From positions 82,699-146,698 of the forward strand of contig CAMFKI010000008.1 of the NCBI GenBank assembly GCA_945957365.1: a DNA stretch of 64,000 bases. The letters are read 5' to 3'. Of this stretch, positions 51,369-59,407 are shown piece after piece. Origin of the DNA: an uncultured Alphaproteobacteria bacterium. Lineage in GTDB: Bacteria; Pseudomonadota; Alphaproteobacteria; Rhizobiales; Aestuariivirgaceae. The first letter of the stretch is position 1. Every line of letters begins with the position of its first letter. The notes beneath the pieces are model-generated. The model was given only the letters and a program-made list of their open reading frames with translations. It was not told the DNA's origin and ran no database searches. Position numbers and translations under genes: made by a program.

Positions 51369-52033
51369 GTCGCGCCCGCAGGCTTCAGCGGACCGTCGGG
51401 TCCGAAATGCCGGGGGTAGAGATAGCTGGCGCAGGTCCAGGCGGTCATCTTGGCTTCCTGCTGGTCATAGGGGTTGATCATGGTCATCAGCTCGAGCCAA
51501 GTGCCCTCGATGGTGATGCGGATGAGCCTCGCGGCGCGCACCGGGTCGGTGGTGTAGCCGTGGACCCTGTTCATGTCCGCGCAGATCGCCTCGAACGTGG
51601 TGTTGTAGAGTTCGTCATTGGCGCCGCAGCGCGACTGATACAGCGGCCGGCTCTGGCTTTCGCCCCAGTAGGCGCACCATGAATAGAGCCGGCTGGGGCG
51701 GCAGACCGCCGGGTTGTAATCGGCGTCGACCAGCGCCGCCAGCCGCTGTTCGGGTGCGGGCCCCGCCGCCGCCAGCGCCGTCTGCCAGTTGTTGGCATAT
51801 TCGTCCGAGATATAGTCGAGCGTCTCGGCGAGCAGCTTGTCCTTGGTCTCGAAGTGGAACAGCACCAGGCCATGCGACAGGCCGGCACGGCGGGCCACCT
51901 CGGTCAACGTGGTGCGCGACAGGCCGCATTCTGCTATGGTGCTGAGCGTGGCCTCGAACAATTGCGTGCGGCGTTCATCACGGCTGAGGGTACGCGGCGC
52001 GCGGGTGGGCGGGGCAGACACGGGTTCGGTCAC
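51365..52033 (-). CDS. TetR-family regulator (BetI-like) of the osmolyte-type cluster
   Basis: A TetR repressor of about 222 aa. N-terminal HTH (TLSTIAECGLSRTTLTEVARRAGLS, then LVLFHFETKDKLLAETL) and a large ligand-binding domain (VCRPSRLYSWCAYWGESQ). The HTH resembles BetI. The start is uncertain: GTG 52033 is chosen because a six-codon upstream ORF with a strong ribosome site ends on it (GTGA); an in-frame TTG at 52084 would add 17 residues. Divergent from the Rieske/ABC/cupin genes, with a 24-bp dyad between, so it most likely represses them. Confidence 0.85.
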   Translation of the reverse strand: MTEPVSAPPTRAPRTLSRDERRTQLFEATLSTIAECGLSRTTLTEVARRAGLSHGLVLFHFETKDKLLAETLDYISDEYANNWQTALAAAGPAPEQRLAALVDADYNPAVCRPSRLYSWCAYWGESQSRPLYQSRCGANDELYNTTFEAICADMNRVHGYTTDPVRAARLIRITIEGTWLELMTMINPYDQQEAKMTAWTCASYLYPRHFGPDGPLKPAGAT

Positions 52034-52050
52034 GACAAGACTCGGTACAT
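52030..52050 (-). CDS. Six-codon leader ORF coupled to the TetR gene
   Basis: ATG at 52050 encodes MYRVLS and stops at TGA 52032-52030, which shares bases with the regulator GTG start. AGGAG lies six bases before the ATG, the best ribosome site in this region, while the GTG itself has none at proper distance. Ribosomes could load here and re-initiate on the regulator. It may equally be chance; nothing shows the peptide has a function. Confidence 0.4.
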   Translation of the reverse strand: MYRVLS

Positions 52051-52095
52051 GCCCTTCTCCTACCCGATTGGCATGGAAGGGCAACGGTGAAGAAG

Positions 52096-52119
52096 TTGAT
52101 TGACAGTTCAGTCAGTCAA
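52096..52119. promoter_or_regulatory. Imperfect 24-bp palindrome, candidate TetR operator
   Basis: TTGATTGACAGT (52096-52107) against TCAGTCAGTCAA (52108-52119): 9 of 12 pairs match, with no spacer. It lies between the divergent TetR gene and the first oxygenase gene and contains a TTGACA hexamer (52100-52105) that could be the -35 of the catabolic operon. Size and position are typical of TetR/BetI operators. Confidence 0.55.
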
Positions 52120-52179
52120 ATGGCACCCTGCCGTCCACCGGCCCGCGGAATGACAGCTGAAGGAGCCGGGGAGACCTGA

Positions 52180-53319
52180 ATGGGACTGGAACGCCACCCG
52201 CTTTCGCCGCGCCTCGATCATTGCCCGCAAGGGCTACCGCGCGAAGCCTACGTCGATTCCGCCTGGTTCGACCGCGAGATGGCCACGATCTTCACCCGGC
52301 AGTGGGTCATGGTGGGCAGGCTGGCCGATTTCACCCCCGGGCGCATGCGGCGCGTGCAGGTGGGCGCGGCACCCGTCATCGTTGCCCGCAGCGCCGACGG
52401 CAGTGTTGCCGCCTATCACAACAGCTGCCCGCATCGCGGTTCGGAACTCTGCCGTGCGGCGGAAGAGCCGCTGGGCAAGCTGATCCGCTGCCCCTACCAC
52501 GCCTTTTCCTTCGCCGCCGCCGATGGCGCACTGGTGGCCACCGGCCACGCCGTGCCCACGCCTGACTTCGACCGCGCCGCCCACGGCCTGAAACGCGTCC
52601 AGTGCCGCGACTGGAACGGCTTCCTGTTCCTCAACTTCAGCCCGGAACCGGGCGCGCTCACCGCCGACACCGGCCTCGACGCGCTCGATAACTGGCCGAT
52701 GGCGAGCCTCCTCACCGGCAATCACTGGGAAGTGGAGATCGCCTGCAACTGGAAGACCTTCTGGGAGAATTATTCGGAATGCCTGCACTGCCCGGGCATT
52801 CACCCGGAGCTCTGCGACATGGTGCCGATCTACGGCAAGGGCATCATGGGCCCGTCGGAGGCGCTGGGCTGGACGCCGGGCGGGGCGCAAGGTTCCAACC
52901 TCCGCAGCGGTGCCGAAACCTGGACGCTGAGCGGCAAGCCCTGCGGCCCGGTTTTTCCAGGCCTCTCGGAAGCGGAGCGCATCGCGGGCTACAGTTTCGT
53001 CACGCTGTGGCCCTCGACCTACGTCGTGGCGCATGTCGACTATGTGCGGTCGGTGCGCATCGCGCCGATGGCGCCGGAGCGCACGCGCCTCACTGCCGAA
53101 TGGCATTTTCCGGCCGAGACCCTGGCGCAGCCGGGCTTCGATGCCGCCACTGTCGCGGGTTTCGCCAAGATCGTGATGGAACAGGACGGCGCGGCTGCCG
53201 AAATGAACCAGGCGGGCATGCGTTCGCCCGCCTTCCGGGCGGCGCGCCTGATGCCCGAGGAATATGAGATCCACCGCTTTCACAAATGGGTGCTGGACAA
53301 GATGGAGACGCCCGCATGA
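52180..53319 (+). CDS. Rieske non-heme iron oxygenase, alpha subunit (quaternary-amine type), copy 1
   Basis: A 379-aa oxygenase alpha subunit. Rieske [2Fe-2S] ligands: C83, H85, C104, H107 (CPHRG, CPYH). Mononuclear iron site: NWKTFWENYSECLHCPGIH with H203 and H208, and a downstream Asp in MEQDGAAAEMNQAGM. The electron-bridging residue three before H203 is Glu200, not the Asp of naphthalene dioxygenase; carnitine oxygenase CntA also has Glu. This favours an N-methyl or betaine-type substrate. No reductase gene is nearby. GGGGAG precedes ATG 52180. Its stop overlaps copy 2 (ATGA). Confidence 0.87.
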   Translation: MGLERHPLSPRLDHCPQGLPREAYVDSAWFDREMATIFTRQWVMVGRLADFTPGRMRRVQVGAAPVIVARSADGSVAAYHNSCPHRGSELCRAAEEPLGKLIRCPYHAFSFAAADGALVATGHAVPTPDFDRAAHGLKRVQCRDWNGFLFLNFSPEPGALTADTGLDALDNWPMASLLTGNHWEVEIACNWKTFWENYSECLHCPGIHPELCDMVPIYGKGIMGPSEALGWTPGGAQGSNLRSGAETWTLSGKPCGPVFPGLSEAERIAGYSFVTLWPSTYVVAHVDYVRSVRIAPMAPERTRLTAEWHFPAETLAQPGFDAATVAGFAKIVMEQDGAAAEMNQAGMRSPAFRAARLMPEEYEIHRFHKWVLDKMETPA

Positions 53320-54503
53320 CCGAACTCCCGTATGAAACCATTGCCGTGCCGAATGACTGGAACCGCCGCGGCCTGCCGGCCTGGACCTATCATTCTCCTG
53401 CCTTGTTCGAGCTCGAGCGCGAGAAGCTGTTCCTCACCCATTGGCAGGTGGTCGGCCATGTGAGCGACGTTCCTGCGACGGGAGACTGGCTGGCCTTCGA
53501 CCTCTTGGGCGAGCGCGCCATGGTCATGCGCGGCAATGACGGCGTGGTCCGCGCCTTTCACAATCTCTGCCGCCATCGCGGCGCGCGCGTGGTGGATGGC
53601 GAGAAGGGGCATTGCCGCGGGGCGATCGTCTGCCCCTTTCACGGCTGGGTCTACAATCTCGACGGCAGCCTGCGCGGCGCAGCGCGTCCCTCGAGCTTCG
53701 GCGAGATGAAGCGCGAGGACTTCGGCCTGAAGCCGATCGAGATGGAGATCTTCCACGGCTTCATCTTCCTGCGCTTCCGCGCCGGCCCGCAGCCGTCGGT
53801 GGCGGAGCTGCTTGCCCCCTATGGCGCCGATTTCGCGGCCTATGGCATCGACCGGCTGCTGCCCTGCAAGAACCCCGAATGGACCGTCGAACTGCCGGTG
53901 AACTGGAAGTCGGTGCGCGACGTCGACAACGAGGGCTACCACGTGGCCCTTGCCCACCCCAGCCTGCAGGAACTCTACGGCCGCACCTACCGCGATCTCC
54001 ATCTCGACAACAACCTGTCGATCTCCATCGGCTGGTTCGACGAGGGGGCTGCGAGAAGCTGGTCGGTGCGGAACTACGCCCGCATCTCGCCGCCGCGCGA
54101 CGACCTTCCCGCCCACCTGCAGAAGGCGTGGACTTATTATGGACTGTTCCCCAATGCGGTCATCGCCGTCACCCCGGAAGGCGCGCAGTTCTACCAGGAC
54201 ATTCCCGTCGCCCCGGGGCGCACGCTGGTGACCGGCCGCACCTATCGCTGGCCGAACGAATCCCGCGAGACGAAGCTCGCCCGCTACCTCGGCCACCGGA
54301 TCGACCGGTTCACCTCGGCGGAGGACCAGCAACTCTCGGTCTGGTCGAATGAATCCATGAAATCGGACGCCTTCGAGGGCTTCCATCTTTCCGATCTCGA
54401 ATACGGGCTGCGCCGTCACCACGACGGGTTGCGCCGGCTTATGCCGGTGATGACCCTGGCGGAAGCGCCGTCCGACAGCCGCCTGATCGCAGCCAACCAA
54501 TAA
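53316..54503 (+). CDS. Rieske non-heme iron oxygenase, alpha subunit (quaternary-amine type), copy 2
   Basis: A 395-aa second alpha subunit, clearly different in sequence from copy 1. Rieske ligands C85, H87, C106, H109 (CRHRG, CPFHGW); mononuclear site NWKSVRDVDNEGYHVALAH with bridging Glu206, H209 and H214, and a likely Asp ligand in SAEDQQLSVWSNESM. It resembles the GbcA/stachydrine-demethylase group in layout. The ATG overlap with copy 1 implies balanced synthesis; the two may form a hetero-oligomer or act in sequence. The ABC binding-protein gene follows after 67 bp. Confidence 0.87.
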   Translation: MTELPYETIAVPNDWNRRGLPAWTYHSPALFELEREKLFLTHWQVVGHVSDVPATGDWLAFDLLGERAMVMRGNDGVVRAFHNLCRHRGARVVDGEKGHCRGAIVCPFHGWVYNLDGSLRGAARPSSFGEMKREDFGLKPIEMEIFHGFIFLRFRAGPQPSVAELLAPYGADFAAYGIDRLLPCKNPEWTVELPVNWKSVRDVDNEGYHVALAHPSLQELYGRTYRDLHLDNNLSISIGWFDEGAARSWSVRNYARISPPRDDLPAHLQKAWTYYGLFPNAVIAVTPEGAQFYQDIPVAPGRTLVTGRTYRWPNESRETKLARYLGHRIDRFTSAEDQQLSVWSNESMKSDAFEGFHLSDLEYGLRRHHDGLRRLMPVMTLAEAPSDSRLIAANQ

Positions 54504-54570
54504 TTAATTTGCGGCCCGTCCAACTCGTTCTAGGCTGGTCGCAAGAATTGCAAATTCAAGGGAGAAACGG

Positions 54571-55683
54571 ATGTCGATGAACCGCCGCCAGGCCCTCGCC
54601 GCTCTCGGAGCAGCTGCCGCCGGGCTTTCCATGCCCTATGTCCGCCGCGCTCGGGCCGCTTCGGGCACCGTGAACGTCTATAACTGGGCCGATTACATCG
54701 GCGAGGACACGGTCGCCAACTTCACCAAGGAGACCGGCGTGAAGGTCGTCTACGACCTCTATGCCAGCTCGGAGGAAATGGAGGCCAAGATGCTGGCCGG
54801 TTCCTCCGGCTATGACGTGGTGCTGCAGGCCGGCCTCAAGCTGCCGCAGATGATCAAGGCCAAGGTCTATCAGCCGCTCGACAAGTCGAAGCTGACGAAC
54901 TGGGGCAATCTCGATCCCGAGATCCTGACGATCCTGCAGGGCTTCGACCCCGGCAACAGTTACGGCGTTCCCTATACCTGGGGTTCCGTCGGCTTCACCT
55001 ACAACATGGACATGGTGAAGAAGCGCCTGCCCAATGCCGATCTCGAGAGCCTCGACACGATCTTCGATCCCGCCAACGCCGACAAGCTCAAGGACTGCGG
55101 CATCTCCATTCTCGACAGCCCGACCGACATCGGTCCGATGGTGATGAAGTGGCTGGGGATCGACCCCAACAAGGCGGGCCCCGACGACTACAAGAAGCTC
55201 GCCGCCGCCTTCGCCAAGATCCGTCCCGACATCTCGACCTTCGACAATTCGAACTACCTCACCACGCTGCCCAATGGCGAGGTCTGCGCCGTCAACAGCT
55301 GGTCGGGCGACTACAGTGTCGCCAAGAAGCGCGCCGCCGATGCGGGCATCAAGATCGACCTCGCCTATTTCGTGCCGAAGACCGGCGCACCGGCCTGGTT
55401 CGACACATGGGCGATCCCGAGCGATTCGAAGAACCTCGAGAATGCCTATCTCTTCCTCAACTACCTGCTGCGTCCCGAGGTGATCGCCGCCTGCACCAAC
55501 TTCATCGGCTATGCCAATGCCAACAAGGCGGCAACGCCGCTGGTCGATCCGGCCACGGTCAACAACCCGGCCATCTACCCCGACGCGGCAACGCGGGCCC
55601 GGCTGTTCACGCTCGCGCCACCGACGCCCGAGCAGGAAGAGGCGCTGACCCGCACCTGGACCGAGATCAAGACGGGCGGCTGA
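54571..55683 (+). CDS. Spermidine/putrescine-type ABC transporter binding protein (PotF-like)
   Basis: A 370-aa periplasmic binding protein with a Tat-like signal (MNRRQALAALGAAAAGLSM). Family marks: TVNVYNWADYIGEDTVANF, VYDLYASSEEMEAKMLAGSSGYDVV, NSYGVPYTWGSVGFTYN, and WFDTWAIPSDSKNLENAY. Sequence family suggests a cationic, amine-like ligand; the neighbouring oxygenases suggest a methylated amine or betaine rather than putrescine itself. An AAGGGAGAAACGG sequence precedes the ATG. First transporter gene of a Pot-type set. Confidence 0.88.
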   Translation: MSMNRRQALAALGAAAAGLSMPYVRRARAASGTVNVYNWADYIGEDTVANFTKETGVKVVYDLYASSEEMEAKMLAGSSGYDVVLQAGLKLPQMIKAKVYQPLDKSKLTNWGNLDPEILTILQGFDPGNSYGVPYTWGSVGFTYNMDMVKKRLPNADLESLDTIFDPANADKLKDCGISILDSPTDIGPMVMKWLGIDPNKAGPDDYKKLAAAFAKIRPDISTFDNSNYLTTLPNGEVCAVNSWSGDYSVAKKRAADAGIKIDLAYFVPKTGAPAWFDTWAIPSDSKNLENAYLFLNYLLRPEVIAACTNFIGYANANKAATPLVDPATVNNPAIYPDAATRARLFTLAPPTPEQEEALTRTWTEIKTGG

Positions 55684-55687
55684 CATC

Positions 55688-56788
55688 ATGGCGGCAGCGG
55701 AGCCCTTCCTGCGAATCGAGAACATCTCCAAGTCCTTCGGCACATTCCAGGCGGTGCGCAACGTGTCGCTCAATGTCGAGAAGGGCGAGATCTTCTCCCT
55801 CCTCGGGGGCTCCGGCTGCGGCAAGACCACGCTGCTGCGCATGCTCGCCGGCTTCGAGGAGCCGAGCGGCGGCAAGATCTATCTCGATGGCCGCGACATG
55901 ACGGGCGTCGCCCCCTGGGACCGGCCGGTCCACATGATGTTCCAGTCCTATGCCCTGTTCCCGCACATGACTGTCGAGAAGAACATTGGCTATGGCCTGA
56001 AACACGAGAAGCTGAGCCCGCAGCAGAAGGCCGACCGGGTGCGCGAGATGCTGGAACTGGTGCAGCTTGTGCCGTACGCCACCCGCAAGCCGCACCAGAT
56101 TTCCGGCGGCCAGCGCCAGCGCGTGGCACTGGCGCGCGCCCTCGCCCGGCAACCCAAGCTGCTGCTCCTCGACGAGCCGCTCGCCGCCCTCGACAAGAAG
56201 CTCCGCGAACGCACCCAGTTCGAGCTGATGGCGATCCAGGCGCGGACCGGCGTCACCTTCATCGTGGTCACCCATGACCAGGAAGAGGCCATGACCCTGT
56301 CCGACCGGATCGCCGTGATGGACAAGGGCGAGGTCAAGCAGGTCGGCAGCCCGGGCGACATCTATGAGTTCCCCAACAGCCGCTTCGTCGCCGATTTCAT
56401 CGGCTCGATCACGTCGTTTCCCGCCACCATCCTCGCCCGGTCCGAGGCCCAGCTGCGCCTGTCGGTTCCAGCCCTTGGCGGCGACGTCGTGGCGCGCGAC
56501 GTGCCGGGCCTGTCGGAAGGACAGGACGCCACGGTGTCGATCCGCCCCGAGAAGCTGCACATTTCGCGTGACCGTCCGGAAGGCGCCAACGCCTTTCCGG
56601 GCAAGGTGAAGGACCTTGCCTATTTCGGCAAGGACAGCCTCTACCGCGTGGTGCTCAGCTCCGGGGCGCTGGTGCAGGCGCATGCGGTGAATGCCAGCCG
56701 CGGCGGCGAAGCCTCGCGCGCCCCCGGCTGGGACGACCAGGTGTGGATTTCCTTCGACCCGGCTTCGGCCATCGTGCTGGCGGAGTAA
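55688..56788 (+). CDS. Polyamine-type ABC transporter ATP-binding protein (PotA/PotG-like)
   Basis: A 366-aa ATPase: Walker A LGGSGCGKTTLLRML, Q-loop MMFQSYALFPHMTV, signature ISGGQRQRVALARAL, Walker B LLLLDEPLAALDKK, H-loop VVTHDQEEAM, and a C-terminal TOBE domain (about residues 285-360, with VSIRPEKLHI). Four bases after the binding-protein stop. The TOBE domain is typical of the PotA/PotG group. Confidence 0.93.
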   Translation: MAAAEPFLRIENISKSFGTFQAVRNVSLNVEKGEIFSLLGGSGCGKTTLLRMLAGFEEPSGGKIYLDGRDMTGVAPWDRPVHMMFQSYALFPHMTVEKNIGYGLKHEKLSPQQKADRVREMLELVQLVPYATRKPHQISGGQRQRVALARALARQPKLLLLDEPLAALDKKLRERTQFELMAIQARTGVTFIVVTHDQEEAMTLSDRIAVMDKGEVKQVGSPGDIYEFPNSRFVADFIGSITSFPATILARSEAQLRLSVPALGGDVVARDVPGLSEGQDATVSIRPEKLHISRDRPEGANAFPGKVKDLAYFGKDSLYRVVLSSGALVQAHAVNASRGGEASRAPGWDDQVWISFDPASAIVLAE

Positions 56789-57706
56789 ATGATGGACCGC
56801 AAGCGGCTGGCGCTGTGGTTCGACCGGAAGGGCTGGTCCGACATCCTCATCCTGGCGCCCTATGTGTGGCTGCTGCTGTTCTTCCTCCTGCCCTTCATCA
56901 TCGTCGTGGGAATGAGCGTCGGCACCAAGACGCCGACGGCGCCGCCCATTTCCTTCGGCGGCGACTATCCGCTGATCAACCTGCAGGGCTATGTGCGCAC
57001 GGTGGCGGACAGCCTGTATTTCCGCGCCTTCATCACCTCGCTGGTGAGTGCGGGCATCGCCACCGTTCTCTGTCTTCTGATCGGCTATCCGATGGCGCTG
57101 GGCCTCACCCGCGTGTCGCGCAGCTGGCGCAACATCCTGCTCATGCTGGTGATCCTGCCGTTCTGGACGTCCTTCCTGCTGCGCGTCTATGCCTGGATGG
57201 GGCTGATGGGCAAGTCGAGCTGGTTCAATGCCGGCCTCACCAGCCTGTGGAACGACATCGTGCCGGCAAGCTGGGCGGTGGAGTTCGTGCCAATGATGCA
57301 CAGCAACTTCGCCGTCGTGCTGGTCATGGTCTACACCTACCTGCCCTTCATGATCCTGCCGCTCTATGCCAGCCTCGAGCGGCTCGATCCCACGCTGGAC
57401 GAGGCTGCCCTCGATCTCGGCTCCAAGCCGTGGCAGGTGTTTCTCGACGTGACCCTGCCGCAGAGCATTCCCGGCATCATCGCCGGCGGCATGCTGGTGT
57501 TCATTCCGGCGGCGGGCGAGCTGGTGATCCCGACGCTGGTGGGCGATGCCTCAAGCCCGATGATCGGGAGGGTGATCTCCGACCAATTCTCCGCCGCGCG
57601 CGACTGGCCGATGGCATCCGCCATCGCCGTGGTGCTGCTGGTGCTGATGGTGGGCCCGGCGGTGCTCTACAGCCACTTCCAGGCCAAGGCGGAGGGCTCC
57701 AAGTGA
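56789..57706 (+). CDS. Polyamine-type ABC transporter permease 1 (PotB/PotH-like)
   Basis: A 305-aa inner-membrane permease with six hydrophobic segments and the EAA loop LDEAALDLGSKPWQVFLDVTLP near residues 205-226. Further family marks are PFWTSFLLRVYAWM and YTYLPFMILPLYASLERLD. Its ATG directly follows the ATPase stop. The stop overlaps the GTG start of the partner permease (GTGA). Confidence 0.92.
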   Translation: MMDRKRLALWFDRKGWSDILILAPYVWLLLFFLLPFIIVVGMSVGTKTPTAPPISFGGDYPLINLQGYVRTVADSLYFRAFITSLVSAGIATVLCLLIGYPMALGLTRVSRSWRNILLMLVILPFWTSFLLRVYAWMGLMGKSSWFNAGLTSLWNDIVPASWAVEFVPMMHSNFAVVLVMVYTYLPFMILPLYASLERLDPTLDEAALDLGSKPWQVFLDVTLPQSIPGIIAGGMLVFIPAAGELVIPTLVGDASSPMIGRVISDQFSAARDWPMASAIAVVLLVLMVGPAVLYSHFQAKAEGSK

Positions 57707-58542
57707 AGCGCCGTCACACCTTCCTCGTCTCGATGTTGGCGTTCGGCTTCGCCTTCTTCTACATCCCGATCCTGTCGATGATCGTCTATTCCTTCAACGA
57801 GTCGCGGCTGGCGAGCGTGTGGGGCGGCTTCTCGACCAAATGGTATGTCTCGCTGTTCTCCAACAAGCAGGTGATCGACGCGCTGATGCTGTCGCTGGAA
57901 ATCGCCTTCGTGTCGGCCTGCGTGGCCACCATCCTCGGCACCATGGCGGGCATCGCGCTGGCGCGCTTCACCAAGTTCCGCGGGCGCCTGCTCTTCTCGG
58001 GCCTCGTCACCGCGCCCCTCATCATGCCCGAGGTGATCACCGGCATTTCCTCGCTGATGTTCTTCATCATGATGGCGCAGTGGATCGGCTGGCCCGAGCA
58101 GCGCGGCTTCTCCACCGTGACGCTGTCGCACATCACCTTCTCGATGGTCTTCGTCACGACCATCGTGCAGGCGCGCATGCTGCAGTCTGACCGCGCCATC
58201 GAGGAAGCGGCGATGGACCTGGGATCGAAGCCGTGGGAAGTGATGCGCGACGTGACGGTGCCGGTGATCTTTCCCGCCATCATGTCGGGCTGGCTGCTGG
58301 CCTTCACCATCTCGCTCGACGACGTGGTCATCACATCCTTCACCACGGGCCCCGGCAGCACCACCCTGCCGCTGCTGATCTGGTCCAAGGTCAAGCTCGG
58401 CGTGACGCCCGACATCAATGCACTGGCGACGCTGATGGTCAGCACCGTGGCGGTGGGCGTCGCCATCGCCGGCGTCGTCATGAACCGCGCCGAGCGCCGC
58501 CGCCAGCTCGACGAGCAGATGGCCTTCCGCGCCAATGGATGA
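57703..58542 (+). CDS. Polyamine-type ABC transporter permease 2 (PotC/PotI-like)
   Basis: A 279-aa permease starting at GTG 57703, coupled to permease 1. EAA loop IEEAAMDLGSKPWEVMRDVTVP near residues 165-186; also YIPILSMIVYSFNES and ISLDDVVITSFTTGPGSTTLPL, the usual PotC/PotI ending region. Its end overlaps the cupin gene start by 8 bp, tying the cupin to the transport operon. Confidence 0.92.
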   Translation: MKRRHTFLVSMLAFGFAFFYIPILSMIVYSFNESRLASVWGGFSTKWYVSLFSNKQVIDALMLSLEIAFVSACVATILGTMAGIALARFTKFRGRLLFSGLVTAPLIMPEVITGISSLMFFIMMAQWIGWPEQRGFSTVTLSHITFSMVFVTTIVQARMLQSDRAIEEAAMDLGSKPWEVMRDVTVPVIFPAIMSGWLLAFTISLDDVVITSFTTGPGSTTLPLLIWSKVKLGVTPDINALATLMVSTVAVGVAIAGVVMNRAERRRQLDEQMAFRANG

Positions 58543-59392
58543 TCCGTTTCGCCTGCTGCACATGCCACTCGGCGTTCCGGGCTCGGGCCGGGTGCGCTAT
58601 GGCGCCGCCATGCAGCTGTACCAGCTCGGCGTGCTGAGCGAGGCCCAGCTCGACGTCTATCGCGATGCCTCCCCGCATGACCGCCGCGATCCCGCCGCGA
58701 TGCTGGCGGACCGCCGGCTGCAGCCCGTGCCGGTGCTCCCGCAGGCGCCGGCGGATTTGCTTCGGGCGCTGTTCGTGACGGCACAGGACTACCTGAGCGG
58801 CCTCGTCCACCCTGGCCAGGAAGAGGTGCGGGACGGCTTGCGGCGGTGTTCACCGCGTGAGCGTGTTCCTGAAGCCCGGCCGCACCCCGTCGCCGAGCGC
58901 TGGCTCGGGCCAGCGCTGGAGCAGGCGGCCCTGCTGCAGCCGTGCCTCGCCGCGGCCATCGCCGCGGCGGCGCCCCATCTCGCGTGGATCAGCTATGATG
59001 CCTATCCGCGCAAGGCGATCGGCGACAGCTTTGCCGAGGGCCATGCCTTCGCCCCCATCGCCGGCGGCGAGGCGCCGTTTGCGGCCGGGAATTTCGAACT
59101 GGGCCTGTTCCTGATCGCGCCCGGCGTCCTTTACCGCGATCATCGCCACCTGGCGCCGGAACTCTATGCGCCGCTGACCGGCCCCCACGGCTGGCGCTTC
59201 GCGCCTGACCGCCCACTGATCGTCAAGCCGGCCGGCGAGCCGGTGTGGAACCCCTCGCTGCAACCGCACCTGACGAAGGTCGGACGGCATCCCTTCCTCT
59301 GTCTCTTTGCCTGGACCCAGGACGTGACCGCGATCGCCGAGGTCATTCCGGCGGGGGACTGGCCCGCACTGGAAGCGGCCGTCATCGGCTGA
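58535..59392 (+). CDS. Cupin enzyme of the DMSP-lyase superfamily type
   Basis: A 285-aa protein. Residues 1 to about 180 form a helical region I cannot name (RVRYGAAMQLYQLGVLSEAQ). The C-terminal cupin has motif 1 exactly: G197, H203, H205, E209 and G216, with Tyr211 two after the Glu (YRDHRHLAPELYAPLTG), and motif 2 with H245 (VWNPSLQPHLTKVG), then LCLFAWT. HxHx3ExY plus a distal His is the metal and catalytic set described for DddW/DddK and, slightly altered, DddQ. The DMSP-lyase-type fold is well supported; actual DMSP cleavage is not. It is last in the Rieske/ABC operon, overlapping the permease gene by 8 bp. A betaine-degrading or isomerising cupin is an alternative. Confidence 0.75.
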   Translation: MDDPFRLLHMPLGVPGSGRVRYGAAMQLYQLGVLSEAQLDVYRDASPHDRRDPAAMLADRRLQPVPVLPQAPADLLRALFVTAQDYLSGLVHPGQEEVRDGLRRCSPRERVPEARPHPVAERWLGPALEQAALLQPCLAAAIAAAAPHLAWISYDAYPRKAIGDSFAEGHAFAPIAGGEAPFAAGNFELGLFLIAPGVLYRDHRHLAPELYAPLTGPHGWRFAPDRPLIVKPAGEPVWNPSLQPHLTKVGRHPFLCLFAWTQDVTAIAEVIPAGDWPALEAAVIG

Positions 59393-59407
59393 CCGGAAGT
59401 CGTCCGC

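Noticed and set aside
55667..57301. 544-codon minus-strand frame opposite the Pot-type ATPase and permease
   Set aside because: Spans two genuine genes on the other strand and encodes low-complexity His/Arg/Gln-rich sequence.
58820..58930. Possible frameshift inside the cupin gene
   Set aside because: The Arg/Pro-rich stretch near residues 98-120 looks unusual, but the frame is open on both sides and no better alternative frame joins the flanks.
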